A stretch of 64,000 nucleotides of DNA from positions 5,952,001-6,016,000 of the forward strand of contig NZ_CP107899.1 of NCBI RefSeq assembly GCF_036013915.1, read 5' to 3'. This stretch comes from Streptomyces sp. NBC_00464 (GTDB lineage: Bacteria > Actinomycetota > Actinomycetes > Streptomycetales > Streptomycetaceae). Numbering within the stretch: the stretch's first letter is position 1; every line of letters starts with the position of its first letter. The translations under genes were made by a program, and so were the position numbers. This document shows, one piece after another, positions 35,207 to 44,244 of the stretch. A model generated the notes under the pieces. That model was not told where the DNA came from. It worked only from the letters and a program-made list of their open reading frames with translations, and searched no databases.

Positions 35207-36688
35207 ATGCTTGCCGACGAGGTGTTGGTCGCGGGGCAGTGGCGACAGGGCCGTGGCGCCCTCATCGAGACGGTCGACCCGGCCACCGGCCAGGTCATCG
35301 CCACCGTGCACGCCGCATCCCTCGACGACGTCGAGGAGGCCGCCACCGCAGCCGCCCGCGCCGCACACGACCCCGCCTGGCGCGAGCTCCCCGCCCACCT
35401 CCGCGCCCGGCTGCTCCACCGCATCGCCGACCTCGTCGAGGAGAGCGCCGACCGGCTCTCCGCCCTGCAGACCGCCGACACCGGCAAATGCCGCACCGAG
35501 ACCCGCGCCCTCGTCCTCAGCGCCGCCGGTACGTTCCGCTACACCGCCGCCGCACTGGAGACCGCCGAGGACACCCTCACCCCCTCCCGCGGCCCGTACG
35601 TCACGATGAGCGTCCACGAACCCATCGGCGTCGTCGGCGCGATCACCCCCTGGAACTCGCCGATCGCCAGCGACGCCCAGAAACTCGCCCCCGCACTCGC
35701 CGCCGGCAACGCCGTCCTCCTCAAGCCCGCCGAGTGGACCCCCCTCGTCGCCCTCGCGCTCGGCCGCCTCGTCCACCAGGCACTCACCGAGGCCGGGCTG
35801 CCCACCGCCCTGCTCTCCGTCCTGCCCGGCCGCGGCAGCGTCATCGGCGACGCGATCGTCCGCCACAAGGCCGTGGAGAAGATCACCTTCACCGGCGGCA
35901 CCGCCACCGGCCGCACCCTCGCCCACGTCGCCGCCGACAAACTGATCCCCGTCTCACTGGAGCTCGGCGGCAAGTCCCCGACGATCGTGCTGGAGGACGC
36001 CGACCTGGAGCAGGCCCTCGCCGGCGTCATGTACGGCGTCTTCTCCTCCAGCGGACAGAGCTGCATCGCCGGCTCCCGCCTCTTCGTCGCCCGCGCCCGC
36101 TACGAGGAGTTCCTCGGCGAACTCGTCTCCCGTACCGAGAAGTTGCGCGTCGGACCCGGCACCGACCCCGACACCCAGGTCGCCCCGCTCGTCCACCACC
36201 GCCACCGCGACAGCGTCGCCGCCTACGTCGATCTGGCCCGCGAGGAAGGCGCCACCGTCCGGTGCGGGGGAGCGGCCCCCGACGGCGAGCAGTACCGCGA
36301 CGGCGCCTACTACCTCCCCACCGTCCTGGACGGCCTGCCCAACACCGCCCGCGTCTGCCAGGAAGAGATCTTCGGACCCGTAGTCGTCGCCCTGCCCTTC
36401 GACGACGAGGACGACCTCGTCGCCCAGGCCAACGACAGCGTCTACGGACTGGCCTGCGGCATCTGGACCCGCGACCACGCCAGAGCCTGGCGCCTCGCCC
36501 GCCGCATCGACGCGGGCACCGTCTGGATCAACACGTACAAGCAGTTCAGCATCTCCACCCCGTTCGGCGGGCTGAAGGACAGCGGCATCGGCACCGAGAA
36601 GGGCCGCGACCTCATCCGCGGCTACCAGCGGCAGAAGTCCCTCTACTGGGCCACCGACACCACCCCCCTGCCCTGGGCCGCCCAGTGA
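35207..36688 (+). CDS. aldehyde dehydrogenase, NAD(P)-dependent
   Basis: This first gene of the catabolic operon encodes a 493-residue ALDH-superfamily enzyme that oxidises an aldehyde to the acid. The cofactor region GVVGAITPWNSP, KPAEWTP and FTGGTATGR, the general base E252 in LELGGKSP, the nucleophile C286 in SGQSCIAGSR and the C-terminal EEIFGPVV and FGGLKDSGIG are all intact. Similarity in style to betaine-aldehyde and semialdehyde dehydrogenases does not fix the substrate. In this cluster a semialdehyde formed after ring cleavage is plausible. ATG 35207 has AGGAGG. The ribosomal-site-free gap to the next gene is 29 bases. Confidence 0.93.
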   Translation: MLADEVLVAGQWRQGRGALIETVDPATGQVIATVHAASLDDVEEAATAAARAAHDPAWRELPAHLRARLLHRIADLVEESADRLSALQTADTGKCRTETRALVLSAAGTFRYTAAALETAEDTLTPSRGPYVTMSVHEPIGVVGAITPWNSPIASDAQKLAPALAAGNAVLLKPAEWTPLVALALGRLVHQALTEAGLPTALLSVLPGRGSVIGDAIVRHKAVEKITFTGGTATGRTLAHVAADKLIPVSLELGGKSPTIVLEDADLEQALAGVMYGVFSSSGQSCIAGSRLFVARARYEEFLGELVSRTEKLRVGPGTDPDTQVAPLVHHRHRDSVAAYVDLAREEGATVRCGGAAPDGEQYRDGAYYLPTVLDGLPNTARVCQEEIFGPVVVALPFDDEDDLVAQANDSVYGLACGIWTRDHARAWRLARRIDAGTVWINTYKQFSISTPFGGLKDSGIGTEKGRDLIRGYQRQKSLYWATDTTPLPWAAQ

Positions 36689-36717
36689 AGCCGAGCGAGA
36701 AGAACACGGAGCCCCCC

Positions 36718-37683
36718 ATGCCGTACGAGAACACCCCGCGCCCCCTGCCGGCACCCGTCGCCCGGCTCCGCGCCCTGCGCTCCGTCGAGCTCCGCACCCC
36801 CGCCTTCACCGAGTCCGCAGACTTCTACCGCGAGGTCTGGGGCCTGGAACCCGTCGAACAGGAAACGGACGCCACCTGGCTGCGCGGCACCGGCGAGGAA
36901 CACCACGTCCTCCACCTCGCCCGCGGCGAAACCAACGGCCTCGGCCGCATCACGTTCGCCGTCGCCACCCCCGCCGAGATCGACGAGGCCGCCCGCCGGC
37001 TCCTCGCCCGCTCCATCGTCCCCGTCGCCGGGCCCGGCCCCCTCGACCAGGTCGGCGGCGGATACGGACTCCGCTTCACCGACCCCGAGGGCCGGCTGAT
37101 CGAACTCAGCGCCCAGACCCACGCCGTCACCCCGCGCGGCCGGGACGCCGCCGTCCCCGTCGGCGTCACCCACACCGTCCTCAACACCACGGACATCGAC
37201 GCCGCCGTCGCCTTCTACACCTCGGTCCTCGGCCTGCGCGTCTCCGACTGGTCCGAGCACCGGATGGCGTTCCTGCGCTGCAACGCCGACCACCACTGCA
37301 TCGCCTTCAACCAGGCCGAGTGGACCTCCCTCAACCACGTCGCCTACGAGATGACGTCCATCGACCACTTCATGCGCGGCCTCGGCCGCCTCCGCCACCA
37401 CGGCATCAACCCGCAGTGGGGGCCCGGCCGGCACGGCCCCGGCAACAACACCTTCTCGTACTTCACCGACCCCGCCGGACTCGTCTGCGAGTACACCTCC
37501 GAAGTCGCCCAGATCGTCGAGGACGCCTGGATCGCCAAGGTCTGGCGACGCACCCCCGACCTCTCCGACCTGTGGGGCACCGCCGGACCGCCCTCACCCG
37601 GTATCCGCAGCCACATGGCCGGCACCCCCGACCCCGGACCCCTCGCCACCCCCACCGACGCACCAGAAGAGGTGACCGCATGA
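36718..37683 (+). CDS. VOC-family extradiol-type dioxygenase
   Basis: The 321-residue product has two vicinal-oxygen-chelate domains, the architecture of type I extradiol ring-cleaving dioxygenases. The second domain carries the Fe(II) triad H152 (VGVTHTVLNT), H207 (LNHVAYEM) and E258 (GLVCEYTSE). The first domain (ELRTPAFTESADFYREVWGL) lacks the triad, as is usual. It would cleave a catechol-like intermediate next to its hydroxyls. A C-terminal tail of about 60 residues with WRRTPDLSDLWG resembles 2,3-dihydroxybiphenyl dioxygenase relatives. ATG 36718. Its stop overlaps the next start (ATGA). Confidence 0.88.
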   Translation: MPYENTPRPLPAPVARLRALRSVELRTPAFTESADFYREVWGLEPVEQETDATWLRGTGEEHHVLHLARGETNGLGRITFAVATPAEIDEAARRLLARSIVPVAGPGPLDQVGGGYGLRFTDPEGRLIELSAQTHAVTPRGRDAAVPVGVTHTVLNTTDIDAAVAFYTSVLGLRVSDWSEHRMAFLRCNADHHCIAFNQAEWTSLNHVAYEMTSIDHFMRGLGRLRHHGINPQWGPGRHGPGNNTFSYFTDPAGLVCEYTSEVAQIVEDAWIAKVWRRTPDLSDLWGTAGPPSPGIRSHMAGTPDPGPLATPTDAPEEVTA

Positions 37684-38519
37684 CCGCCACCCTCACCCCC
37701 CGCCCGGACACCACCACCCGGCCCGCCCGCCCCGTGCGCCGCATCGGCCTCGTCGGCTGGGGAGCCATCGGACGCGTCGTCGGCACCGCACTCGCCGAAG
37801 GCCGCATCCCCGGCGCCGAACTCACCTGCATCATCGACAACCGCCCCCTCGTCGACGCCCCCGCACCCCAGCTCTCCTTCGAGGACGCCCTCACCGTCTG
37901 CGACCTCATCGTCGAAGCAGCGGGCCAGGCCGTCGTGCGGGAATGGGCCGAACGCGTCCTCGACAGCGGCGCCGACCTGCTGATCGCCTCCACCGGCGCC
38001 CTCGTCGACCCCGAACTCACCGACCGGCTGCGCGCCGCCGGACCCGGACGCGTCTACTTCACCGGCGGAGCCGTCGGCGGACTCGACCTCCTCCAGGCCG
38101 TCCGCGGACTCGGCCCCCTCACCTCCGTCACCCTCACCACCACCAAGCTTCCCGCCACCCTCCACCAGCCCTGGATGGACGCGGAACTGACCGAACGGCT
38201 GCGGACCACCACCGAACCCGTCGAGGTGATGCGCGGCACCGCCGTCGACGTCCCGGTGAAGTTCCCCAAGTCGACGAACGTCGCCGCATCCGTCGCCCTC
38301 GCCACCGGCGACCCCTCCCTCGTCCAGGTCGTCGTCGTCGCCGACCCGGCCGCCACCCTCACCCGGCACGTCATCGAAGCGGCCGGCCCGCACGGCACCT
38401 ACCGCTTCGAGGTCGCCCACCGGCCCGACGAAACCAACCCCGCCACCAGCCAGGTCGTCCCGCACGCCGTGCTCCGCAGCCTCGGCGCCGTCGTCGGCCG
38501 CGCAGGACAGATCCTGTGA
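37680..38519 (+). CDS. aspartate-dehydrogenase-like protein (NadX family)
   Basis: The 279-residue product has an N-terminal Rossmann motif GLVGWGAIGRVVGTAL. The aspartate dehydrogenase C-terminal signature is FPKSTNVAASVALATGDPS, together with STGALVDPEL, VYFTGGAVGGLDLLQAV and LTTTKLPATLH. Characterised relatives oxidise L-aspartate to iminoaspartate with NAD(P). In a catabolic cluster it may work on an amino or imino acid from a nitrogen-containing substrate. No nadA or nadC lies nearby, so NAD synthesis is unlikely. ATG 37680 is coupled to the dioxygenase upstream and its stop to the hydrolase downstream (GTGA). Confidence 0.87.
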   Translation: MTATLTPRPDTTTRPARPVRRIGLVGWGAIGRVVGTALAEGRIPGAELTCIIDNRPLVDAPAPQLSFEDALTVCDLIVEAAGQAVVREWAERVLDSGADLLIASTGALVDPELTDRLRAAGPGRVYFTGGAVGGLDLLQAVRGLGPLTSVTLTTTKLPATLHQPWMDAELTERLRTTTEPVEVMRGTAVDVPVKFPKSTNVAASVALATGDPSLVQVVVVADPAATLTRHVIEAAGPHGTYRFEVAHRPDETNPATSQVVPHAVLRSLGAVVGRAGQIL

Positions 38520-39322
38520 CCGCCGCCGCCGTCGCCACCGTCGCCGGGGTTCACACGCGGGAAGCCGGCGACCCGGACGCCCCGCTGCTCCTCTGCCTCC
38601 ACGGCATCGGCTCCTCCTCCGCCGCCTTCGCCCCCCAACTCGACGGGCTCGCCGACCAGGTACGGGTCGTGGCCTGGGACGCACCCGGCTACGCGGACTC
38701 CGCCGACCCCGCCCACGCCCCCGGCCTCGACGGCTACGCCGACACCGCCGCGACCCTCATCCGCGCACACGGCGGCCCCGCCCACGTCCTCGGCGTCTCC
38801 TGGGGCGGCGTCATCGCACTGCGCCTCGCCACCCGCCACCCGGAACTGGTGGCCTCCCTGATCGTCGCCGACTCCAGCCGGGGCTCCGGCACCGACCCGG
38901 GCAAGGCCGCGGCCATGCGCGGACGCGCCGCACAACTCGCCGACCAGGGACCCGAAGCCTTCGCCGCCACCCGCGGACCACGCCTCGTCTCCGCCGGCGC
39001 ACCCCCCGAACTCGTCGCACGCGTCGTCGCCACCATGGCCGCCTCCATCCGCACCCCCGGCTACGGATACGCCGCCGCATCCATGGCCGAAGCCGACCTC
39101 ACCGACGACCTCCCCACCATCACCGCACCGGCCCTCGTCCTCTGCGGCGAACAGGACACCATCACCGGCACCGACGAATCACAGGCCATCGCAGGCGGGC
39201 TGAGCACATCCGTCTACGTCACCCTCTCCGGCGCCGGACACCTCTCCAACCAGGAACGCCCCGAGGCCTTCAACGCCTGGGTCCGCGCCCACCTCCACGT
39301 CGTCGCCCGCACACCCGCGTAA
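38516..39322 (+). CDS. alpha/beta hydrolase, ring-cleavage hydrolase type
   Basis: The 268-residue product has the standard fold: LLLCLHGIGSSSAAFAPQL (oxyanion region), nucleophile S95 in GVSWGG, acid in LCGEQDTITG and His in SGAGHLSNQERPE. After a VOC dioxygenase, a meta-cleavage product hydrolase of the BphD/MhpC kind is the expected partner. Other ester or lactone substrates are possible. GTG 38516 overlaps the stop of the aspartate-dehydrogenase-like gene by four bases. Confidence 0.88.
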   Translation: MTAAAVATVAGVHTREAGDPDAPLLLCLHGIGSSSAAFAPQLDGLADQVRVVAWDAPGYADSADPAHAPGLDGYADTAATLIRAHGGPAHVLGVSWGGVIALRLATRHPELVASLIVADSSRGSGTDPGKAAAMRGRAAQLADQGPEAFAATRGPRLVSAGAPPELVARVVATMAASIRTPGYGYAAASMAEADLTDDLPTITAPALVLCGEQDTITGTDESQAIAGGLSTSVYVTLSGAGHLSNQERPEAFNAWVRAHLHVVARTPA

Positions 39323-39365
39323 CGACGCAGCCCCCAACCCCCGCCACCGAACCGAGGAGCAACCC

Positions 39366-39887
39366 GTGCCCATCGACAACAACCCCTACGAGACCGACGG
39401 CGACCTCGCGAAGTTCACCGACTCCCTCATCGCCACCAAGGACTCCCGCGAACCCGACTGGAACACCCTCTCCTTCCAGGAGAAGGCCGGCGCCCAGTAC
39501 CGCCGCGCCCAGATCCGCTACGTCGGCTCCGGCGCCACCGGCAACCACGAGAACGACAACCGCATCCTGCCCTCCGGCGGCTTCACCCTCTCCAACATGC
39601 TGCTCCCGCCGGGCGCCGAAGGCCCCGAGCACACCCACCACGACGTCGAGGAGGCCTTCTTCGTCCTGGAGGGCCAGGTCAAGGTCGGCATCCACCGCGG
39701 CGCCGACGAGGCCGAATACCGCACCCTCGGCTACCGCGACATGATCGTCGTCCCCGCCGGAGTGGCCCGCTCGCTGAAGAACGAGGGCGACACCGACGCC
39801 CTGTTCTGCGTGATCATCGGCACGCAGAAGCCGCAGGTCCCCACCTACCCCGCGCACTCCCCGATGCACGGCATCACCCGCGACTGA
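39366..39887 (+). CDS. cupin-domain protein
   Basis: The 173-residue single-domain cupin has the metal-binding motif GPEHTHHDVEEAFFVLEGQ followed by VVPAGVARSLKNEG. The three histidines and Glu suggest a bound metal. Roles could be dioxygenase, isomerase or decarboxylase in the pathway. The preceding AQIRYVGSGATGNHEND segment gives no further clue. GTG 39366 follows GAGGAGCA, 43 bases after the hydrolase. Its TGA overlaps the next ATG. Confidence 0.83.
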   Translation: MPIDNNPYETDGDLAKFTDSLIATKDSREPDWNTLSFQEKAGAQYRRAQIRYVGSGATGNHENDNRILPSGGFTLSNMLLPPGAEGPEHTHHDVEEAFFVLEGQVKVGIHRGADEAEYRTLGYRDMIVVPAGVARSLKNEGDTDALFCVIIGTQKPQVPTYPAHSPMHGITRD

Positions 39888-40645
39888 TGGCCACCGACGA
39901 CACCCCCCGTACGGTCGTCGTCACCGGCGCCGGCCGCGGCCTGGGACTGGCCGCGGCCCGCCGGATCGGCAGGGACGGCCACCGCGTCGTCATCGCCGAA
40001 CTCGACGAGACCACCGGCCGGCAGGCCGCCCACGACCTGCGCGCCGAGGGCATCACCGCCGACTTCCACCCGCTCGACGTCGCCGACCCGGAATCCGTCA
40101 CCGCACTCGCCACCACCCTCGCCGGAGACGGCACCCGGCTCCACGGACTCGTCAACAACGCCGCACTCGCCAACGCGGTCGGCGGCAAACCCTTCCACGA
40201 GATCGACGTCGAAGCCTGGGACCGCATCATGACGGTCAACGCCCGCGGCCCCTGGCTCGTCGCCCGCGCCCTCCTCCCGCTCATGCGGAACCACGGCAGC
40301 GGACGCATCGTCAACCTCGCCTCCGACGCCGCCCTGTACGGCTCACCCCGGCTCGCCCACTACATCGCCTCCAAGGGCGCCGTCATCTCCCTCACCCGGG
40401 CCATGGCCCGCGAGACCGGCGACTTCGGCATCACCGTCAACGCCGTCGCCCCCGGCCTCACCGAAGGGGAGTCCGCCGTGGACATCCCCGCCGAACGCCA
40501 CGAGCTGTACCGCCTCAACCGGGCGATCTCCCGCCCCCAGCAACCGGCCGACCTGGTCGGCCTGATCGCCTTCCTCATCGGCGACGAGTCCGGCTACATC
40601 ACCGGCCAGACCTTCGCGGTCAACGGCGGCTTCACGATGCAGTGA
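39887..40645 (+). CDS. SDR-family oxidoreductase 1
   Basis: This 252-residue classical short-chain dehydrogenase has the cofactor motif VTGAGRGLGLA, NNAA at the strand-4 position, and the catalytic Ser in NLASDAALYGS with Y-x3-K as YIASK. FAVNGGF closes the protein. It probably oxidises or reduces a ring-derived alcohol or ketone with NAD(P). ATG 39887 overlaps the cupin stop codon (TGATG). A 126-base spacer containing intergenic repeats separates it from the next gene. Confidence 0.91.
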   Translation: MATDDTPRTVVVTGAGRGLGLAAARRIGRDGHRVVIAELDETTGRQAAHDLRAEGITADFHPLDVADPESVTALATTLAGDGTRLHGLVNNAALANAVGGKPFHEIDVEAWDRIMTVNARGPWLVARALLPLMRNHGSGRIVNLASDAALYGSPRLAHYIASKGAVISLTRAMARETGDFGITVNAVAPGLTEGESAVDIPAERHELYRLNRAISRPQQPADLVGLIAFLIGDESGYITGQTFAVNGGFTMQ

Positions 40646-40663
40646 GCCACCTGGGCCTGCCCT

Positions 40664-40740
40664 GCAAGCCCGTCCGGACAAATCAAGCCCGTCCGGCGAT
40701 TGAGGACACCCGCACCGGGGTCCCGGTGCCCCCGCGGAGC
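40664..40740. repeat. intergenic repeat copies with extended GC tail
   Basis: A partial copy (CAAGCCCGTCCGGACA, 40665-40680) is followed by a full one, from TCAAGCCCGTCCGG at 40683 to GGACAC at 40708. The tail GCACCGGGGTCCCGGTGC then GCGGAGC follows. The full copy plus tail recurs in the same orientation at 45919-45978. The element sits inside the catabolic operon between the two SDR genes. Confidence 0.85.
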
Positions 40741-40771
40741 GCCCCGCCCCCCCAACCCGCAAGGAACCCCC

Positions 40772-41557
40772 ATGGACCTCCGCCTGAAAGGCCACCGCAT
40801 CCTCGTCACCGGCGGCAGCTCCGGCGTCGGCCTCGCCACCATCCGCACGCTGCTCGAAGAAGGCGCCCGCGTCGCCACCTGCGGCCGCCGCGCCGACGCC
40901 CTCACCGCCGCCCTCGACGGCCTCGCCGGACCCGAAACGCTCTACCACGCACCCTGCGACGTACGCGACGAAGCCGCCGTGCAGGCCTTCACCGCGAACG
41001 CCGCCGAACACCTCGGCGGCCTCGACGGACTCGTCAACAACGCCGGCGCCTCCCGGATGAAACCCTTCGCCGAGACCACCGCCGACGACTGGCGCGACGA
41101 ACTCGAACTCAAGTTCTTCGGCGTCCTCAACCCCCTCAACGCCGCCCTGCCCCACCTCCGCGCCTCCGGCAACGCCTCCGTCGTCAACATCAACGCCGTC
41201 CTCGCCAAACAGCCCGAGACCGCGCTGATGACCACCAGCGCCGCCCGCGCCGGGATCCTCAACCTCTCCACCTCCCTGTCCAAGGAACTCGCCCCCGACG
41301 GCATCCGCGTCAACTCCGTCTGCCTCGGCCTCGTCGACACCGGACAGTGGGAACGCCGCTACGCCGCCTCCGGCAGCCCCCTCGACTACCCCGCCTGGCA
41401 GGCCGAACTCGCCGCCGACCGCGGCATCGCGCTGGGCCGCCTCGGCACCGCCGACGAAGTCGCGTACGCCGTCACCGCCCTCCTCTCACCCAGGGCCTCG
41501 TACATCACCGGCACCACCGTCGACGTCTGCGGCGGCGTCAACCGCGCCGTCGCGTAA
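40772..41557 (+). CDS. SDR-family oxidoreductase 2, atypical active site
   Basis: The 261-residue product has the SDR fold with VTGGSSGVGLATIRTLL, NNAGAS and a conserved end (YITGTTVDVCGGVN). In place of the usual Y-x3-K the sequence reads TTSAARAGI before LNLSTSLSKELAPDG, so the catalytic Tyr and Lys are missing at the expected position. Related proteins with TSAARAG exist, so this is a subfamily trait rather than a local error. It may be a lyase, a dehydrogenase with altered chemistry, or a binding protein. ATG 40772 with AAGGAA upstream. Confidence 0.88.
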   Translation: MDLRLKGHRILVTGGSSGVGLATIRTLLEEGARVATCGRRADALTAALDGLAGPETLYHAPCDVRDEAAVQAFTANAAEHLGGLDGLVNNAGASRMKPFAETTADDWRDELELKFFGVLNPLNAALPHLRASGNASVVNINAVLAKQPETALMTTSAARAGILNLSTSLSKELAPDGIRVNSVCLGLVDTGQWERRYAASGSPLDYPAWQAELAADRGIALGRLGTADEVAYAVTALLSPRASYITGTTVDVCGGVNRAVA

Positions 41558-41592
41558 CCCCTCACCCCCACCACCCCTCAGGAGCACCCGAC

Positions 41593-43263
41593 ATGACCCG
41601 ACCCAACGGCGGCGACCTGCTCGTCGAGACGCTGCGCGGACTCGGCGTCGACACGGTGTTCGGCATCGTCAGCGTGCACAACCTGCCGCTCGTCGAAGCC
41701 GTCGACCGCGACCTCCGCTTCGTCCCCGTCCGCCACGAAGCCGCAGCCGTCAACGCCGCCGACGGCTACGCGCGCGCCACCGGCAACCTCGGCTGCGCCC
41801 TCACCAGCACCGGCACGGGAGCGGGCAACGCCGCCGGATCCCTCATCGAATCCCTCAGCTCCGGCACCCCCGTCCTCCACATCACCGGACAGATCGACAG
41901 CGAGTACCTCGGCTCCGGACGCGGCTTCATCCACGAGACCAAGGACCAGCTCGGCATGCTCCGCGCGGTCTCCACCCACGCCGTCACCGTCACCGACGCC
42001 GCCGACGCCGGCGACATCCTCCGCGACGCCGCAGCCCGCGCACTGACCGCCCCGCACGGCCCCGTCAGCGTCGAATGGCCCATCGACCTGCAGTTCGCCC
42101 CCCAGCAGCTCACCGGCACCCCCGTACCGAAACCGGCCACCCCCGCCCTGCCCGACCCGGCACTCCTCGACGAAGCGGCCGCCCTGCTCTCCGCCGCCCG
42201 CCGCCCCCTCGTCTGGGCCGGCGGCGGAGCCAACACCGCCCGCCCCGAACTCGCCGCACTCCTCGACGCCCTGAACGCCGGACTCGTCACCTCCAACTCC
42301 GGCCGCGGCTCCGTCCCCGAGTCCGACGACCGCGTCCTCGGCAACTACGCCACCGCACCCGCCGGCCGCGCCCTCCTCGCCGAAGCCGACGTCCTGCTCT
42401 CCATCGGCACCCACTTCCGCTCCAACGAAACCGCCGACTACAGCCTCGGACTCCCGCCCGTCCACATCCAGCTGGACCTGGACCCGGCAGCCCCCGGCCG
42501 CGTCCACCCCGCCACCGTCGCCCTCCACGGCGACGCCGCCACCGTCCTCGCCGCACTCCTGGGACGTGTCACCAGCGGTGGTACGGAGACGAGCTGGCCG
42601 GACCGCGTACGCAAGGCCCGCACCGACGCCCGCACCGCACAACGCCACGCCATCGGACCCCAGGCCGCCATCAACGACGCCGTCCGCGACGCCTGCCCGC
42701 CCGGATCCGTCATCGCCCGCGACGTCACCATCCCCTCCTCCACCTGGGGAAACCGGCTCCTGGAGATCACCGACCCGGCCACCAACGTCTTCCCGCGCGG
42801 CGGCGGCATCGGACAGGGCCTCGCCATGGGCATCGGCGCCGCACTCGGCCGCCCCGACACCCCCACCGTCGTCATCGCCGGCGACGGAGGCCTCGCCGTC
42901 CACCTCGGCGAACTCCTCACCCTCGCCCAGGAGAAGCCCGACCTCACCCTCCTCGTCTTCAACGACGGCGGCTACGGCGTCCTGCGCAACATGCAGGACA
43001 ACCACTTCCCCCGCCGCTCCGGAGTCGACCTCACCACCCCCGACTTCGCCCTCCTCGCCGCCGCCGTCGGCCTCCCGTACGCACGGATCGCCGCCGAAGC
43101 CGACGCCGGACCCGTCATCAAGGAGGCCATCGCCTCCCCGGGCCCCACCCTCGTCGAGATCGACCTCGTAGCACTCGGCCCGATGAACACCCCGTTCACC
43201 CCGCCCGTCAAGCTCCCCGCCACCGCAACCGATACCTCTGGACAGGGAGGCAACCCGTCATGA
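41593..43263 (+). CDS. thiamine-diphosphate enzyme, acetolactate synthase / benzoylformate decarboxylase type
   Basis: The 556-residue product has three domains of the ThDP family. The N-terminal PYR domain has the activating Glu in VPVRHEAAAVNAADGYARA (near residue 50). A central domain follows, then a PP domain with VIAGDGGLAVHLGELLT and FNDGGYG, the Mg-ThDP motif GDG-NDGG. It would decarboxylate or ligate a 2-oxo acid. Family members include acetolactate synthase, glyoxylate carboligase and benzoylformate decarboxylase, and the sequence alone does not choose. ATG 41593 with CAGGAG upstream. Its stop overlaps the reductase start (ATGA). Confidence 0.9.
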   Translation: MTRPNGGDLLVETLRGLGVDTVFGIVSVHNLPLVEAVDRDLRFVPVRHEAAAVNAADGYARATGNLGCALTSTGTGAGNAAGSLIESLSSGTPVLHITGQIDSEYLGSGRGFIHETKDQLGMLRAVSTHAVTVTDAADAGDILRDAAARALTAPHGPVSVEWPIDLQFAPQQLTGTPVPKPATPALPDPALLDEAAALLSAARRPLVWAGGGANTARPELAALLDALNAGLVTSNSGRGSVPESDDRVLGNYATAPAGRALLAEADVLLSIGTHFRSNETADYSLGLPPVHIQLDLDPAAPGRVHPATVALHGDAATVLAALLGRVTSGGTETSWPDRVRKARTDARTAQRHAIGPQAAINDAVRDACPPGSVIARDVTIPSSTWGNRLLEITDPATNVFPRGGGIGQGLAMGIGAALGRPDTPTVVIAGDGGLAVHLGELLTLAQEKPDLTLLVFNDGGYGVLRNMQDNHFPRRSGVDLTTPDFALLAAAVGLPYARIAAEADAGPVIKEAIASPGPTLVEIDLVALGPMNTPFTPPVKLPATATDTSGQGGNPS

Positions 43264-44222
43264 CAACCGCCGAGGAACCCCGGCTCGACCTGCTCGTCCA
43301 CCGCATGACCTGGGAGGCCGACGGAGTCCTGAGCATCGAACTCACCCACCCCGACGGGGAGCCCCTCCCCGCCTGGCAGCCCGGCGCCCACATCGACGTA
43401 CACACCGGCGGACACATCCGCCAGTACTCCCTGTGCTCCGACCCCGCCGACACCACCCACTGGCGCATCGGCATCCTCCGCGAACCCGCCTCCCGCGGCG
43501 GCTCCGCCCACCTCCACACCCAGCTCCGCCCCGGCCAGACCCTCCACGTCCAGGGCCCCCGCAACCACTTCGAGCTCGACCCCACGGGCGACGCCACCGG
43601 CTACCTCTTCATCGCCGGCGGCATCGGCATCACCCCGATCCTCGCCATGGCCCGCGAAGCAGCCCGCACCGGAACCCCATGGCGGCTCGTCCACGGCGGC
43701 CGCACCCGCACCTCCATGGCCTTCGCCGCCGAACTCACCGCACTCGCCGCACTCCCCGGCGGATCAGTCGAATTCGTCCCCCAGGACGAACACGGCCACA
43801 TCGGCCTCGACACCCTCCTCGGCGACCTCGCCCCCGGCACCCAGGTCTACTGCTGCGGCCCCGAACCCCTCCTCGCAGCCGTCGAGGAACGCCACCCCGA
43901 CGCCCGCACCGAACGCTTCGCCGCACCCACCGCCGCACCCCGCGACGGCGAAGACAGCAGCTTCGACATCGTCTGCTCACGCACCGGACGCACCGTCGAA
44001 GTCGGACCCGCCACCACCGCACTCGACGCACTGGAGAACGCCGGCATCCCCGTCACCTCCTCCTGCCGCGACGGCATCTGCGGCACCTGCGAGACCAAGG
44101 TCCTCGAAGGCACCCCCGACCACCGCGACTTCCTCCTCACCGACACCGAACGCGAAACCGGCGCCTCGATGATGCTCTGCGTCTCCCGCGCCCGCACCCC
44201 CCGCCTCGTACTCGACCTCTGA
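43260..44222 (+). CDS. phthalate-dioxygenase-reductase type flavin/[2Fe-2S] oxidoreductase
   Basis: The 320-residue product passes electrons from NAD(P)H to the Rieske oxygenase encoded two genes downstream. The order is typical of the PDR/VanB family. The flavin domain has IRQYSLCSDP. The nucleotide domain has FIAGGIGITPILAM, HGGRTRTSMAF and YCCGPEPLL. The C-terminal plant-type [2Fe-2S] domain has ligands C269, C274, C277 and C307 (SSCRDGICGTCE, MMLC). ATG 43260 is coupled to the ThDP enzyme. The 22-base gap to the small HTH gene suggests one transcript. Confidence 0.94.
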   Translation: MTTAEEPRLDLLVHRMTWEADGVLSIELTHPDGEPLPAWQPGAHIDVHTGGHIRQYSLCSDPADTTHWRIGILREPASRGGSAHLHTQLRPGQTLHVQGPRNHFELDPTGDATGYLFIAGGIGITPILAMAREAARTGTPWRLVHGGRTRTSMAFAAELTALAALPGGSVEFVPQDEHGHIGLDTLLGDLAPGTQVYCCGPEPLLAAVEERHPDARTERFAAPTAAPRDGEDSSFDIVCSRTGRTVEVGPATTALDALENAGIPVTSSCRDGICGTCETKVLEGTPDHRDFLLTDTERETGASMMLCVSRARTPRLVLDL

Positions 44223-44244
44223 CACGCCCCCGAAGGGAGCCGAC

